DNA from: Thermoanaerobaculia bacterium
GTDB lineage: Bacteria > Acidobacteriota > Thermoanaerobaculia > Multivoradales > JAHEKO01
Length of the DNA stretch: 5,643 nucleotides
Assembly: GCA_029287645.1 (NCBI GenBank)
Contig: JARFQS010000195.1
Coordinates: 1-5,643 of the forward strand
Direction of reading: 5' to 3'
Shown one piece after another: positions 5,622 through 5,643 of this stretch (positions within the stretch are counted from its first letter, which is position 1; each line of letters opens with the position of its first letter). The notes beneath the pieces are model-generated. The model made no database searches. It was not told the DNA's origin and was given only the letters and a program-made list of their open reading frames with translations. The translations under genes and the position numbers were made by a program.

Positions 5622-5643
5622 TGCTGTCGAGAGTGTTCAGCCG
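5622..5643. other. 3' flank of fabI
   Basis: These 22 bases to the window edge show no start codon with a ribosome-binding site and no complete terminator hairpin. Any terminator or next gene lies outside. Confidence 0.5.

Overview
The window is high-GC bacterial chromosomal DNA (clearly above 60% GC by eye, not computed) with dense coding, few spacers and uniform codon usage. It holds five protein genes, all of them housekeeping or metabolic. I see no rRNA, tRNA, CRISPR array, insertion sequence, phage gene, integrase or origin. The gene set (a type II fatty-acid-synthesis enoyl reductase, a PlsC-like acyltransferase, a bacterial MrfA/MrfB-type repair protein) does not fix a phylum. An Acidobacteriota- or Myxococcota/Desulfobacterota-like genome is a plausible guess, not a conclusion.

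Layout, left to right, in strictly alternating orientation. (1) Position 2-1639, plus: the C-terminal part of a large protein cut by the left edge. It has the cysteine-bearing MZB/DUF1998 end of a MrfA (YprA)-type DEAD/DEAH helicase, a 67-residue acidic and proline-rich linker, and a complete DEDDy 3'-5' exonuclease domain of the MrfB (YprB) type. (2) Position 1647-2876, minus: ornithine aminotransferase (rocD), tail to tail with gene 1 across only 7 bases. (3) Position 3115-4011, plus: an EamA/DMT-family ten-helix membrane transporter, head to head with rocD across 238 bases. (4) Position 3972-4679, minus: a PlsC-like acyltransferase whose 3' end overlaps the transporter gene by 40 bases. (5) Position 4833-5621, plus: NADH-type enoyl-ACP reductase FabI, head to head with the acyltransferase across 153 bases. 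The last 22 bases are non-coding as far as visible.

Because neighbours alternate in strand, no two genes can share an ordinary operon inside this window. Functional links are therefore limited to the two divergent intergenic regions: rocD with the transporter, and the acyltransferase with fabI. The second pair makes metabolic sense, since FabI finishes acyl chains and the acyltransferase probably moves acyl groups. The most noteworthy item is the helicase-exonuclease fusion: it joins in one polypeptide two activities that Bacillus subtilis encodes as separate adjacent genes (mrfA, mrfB) for mitomycin-type DNA damage repair. I found no convincing evidence of an undescribed system.
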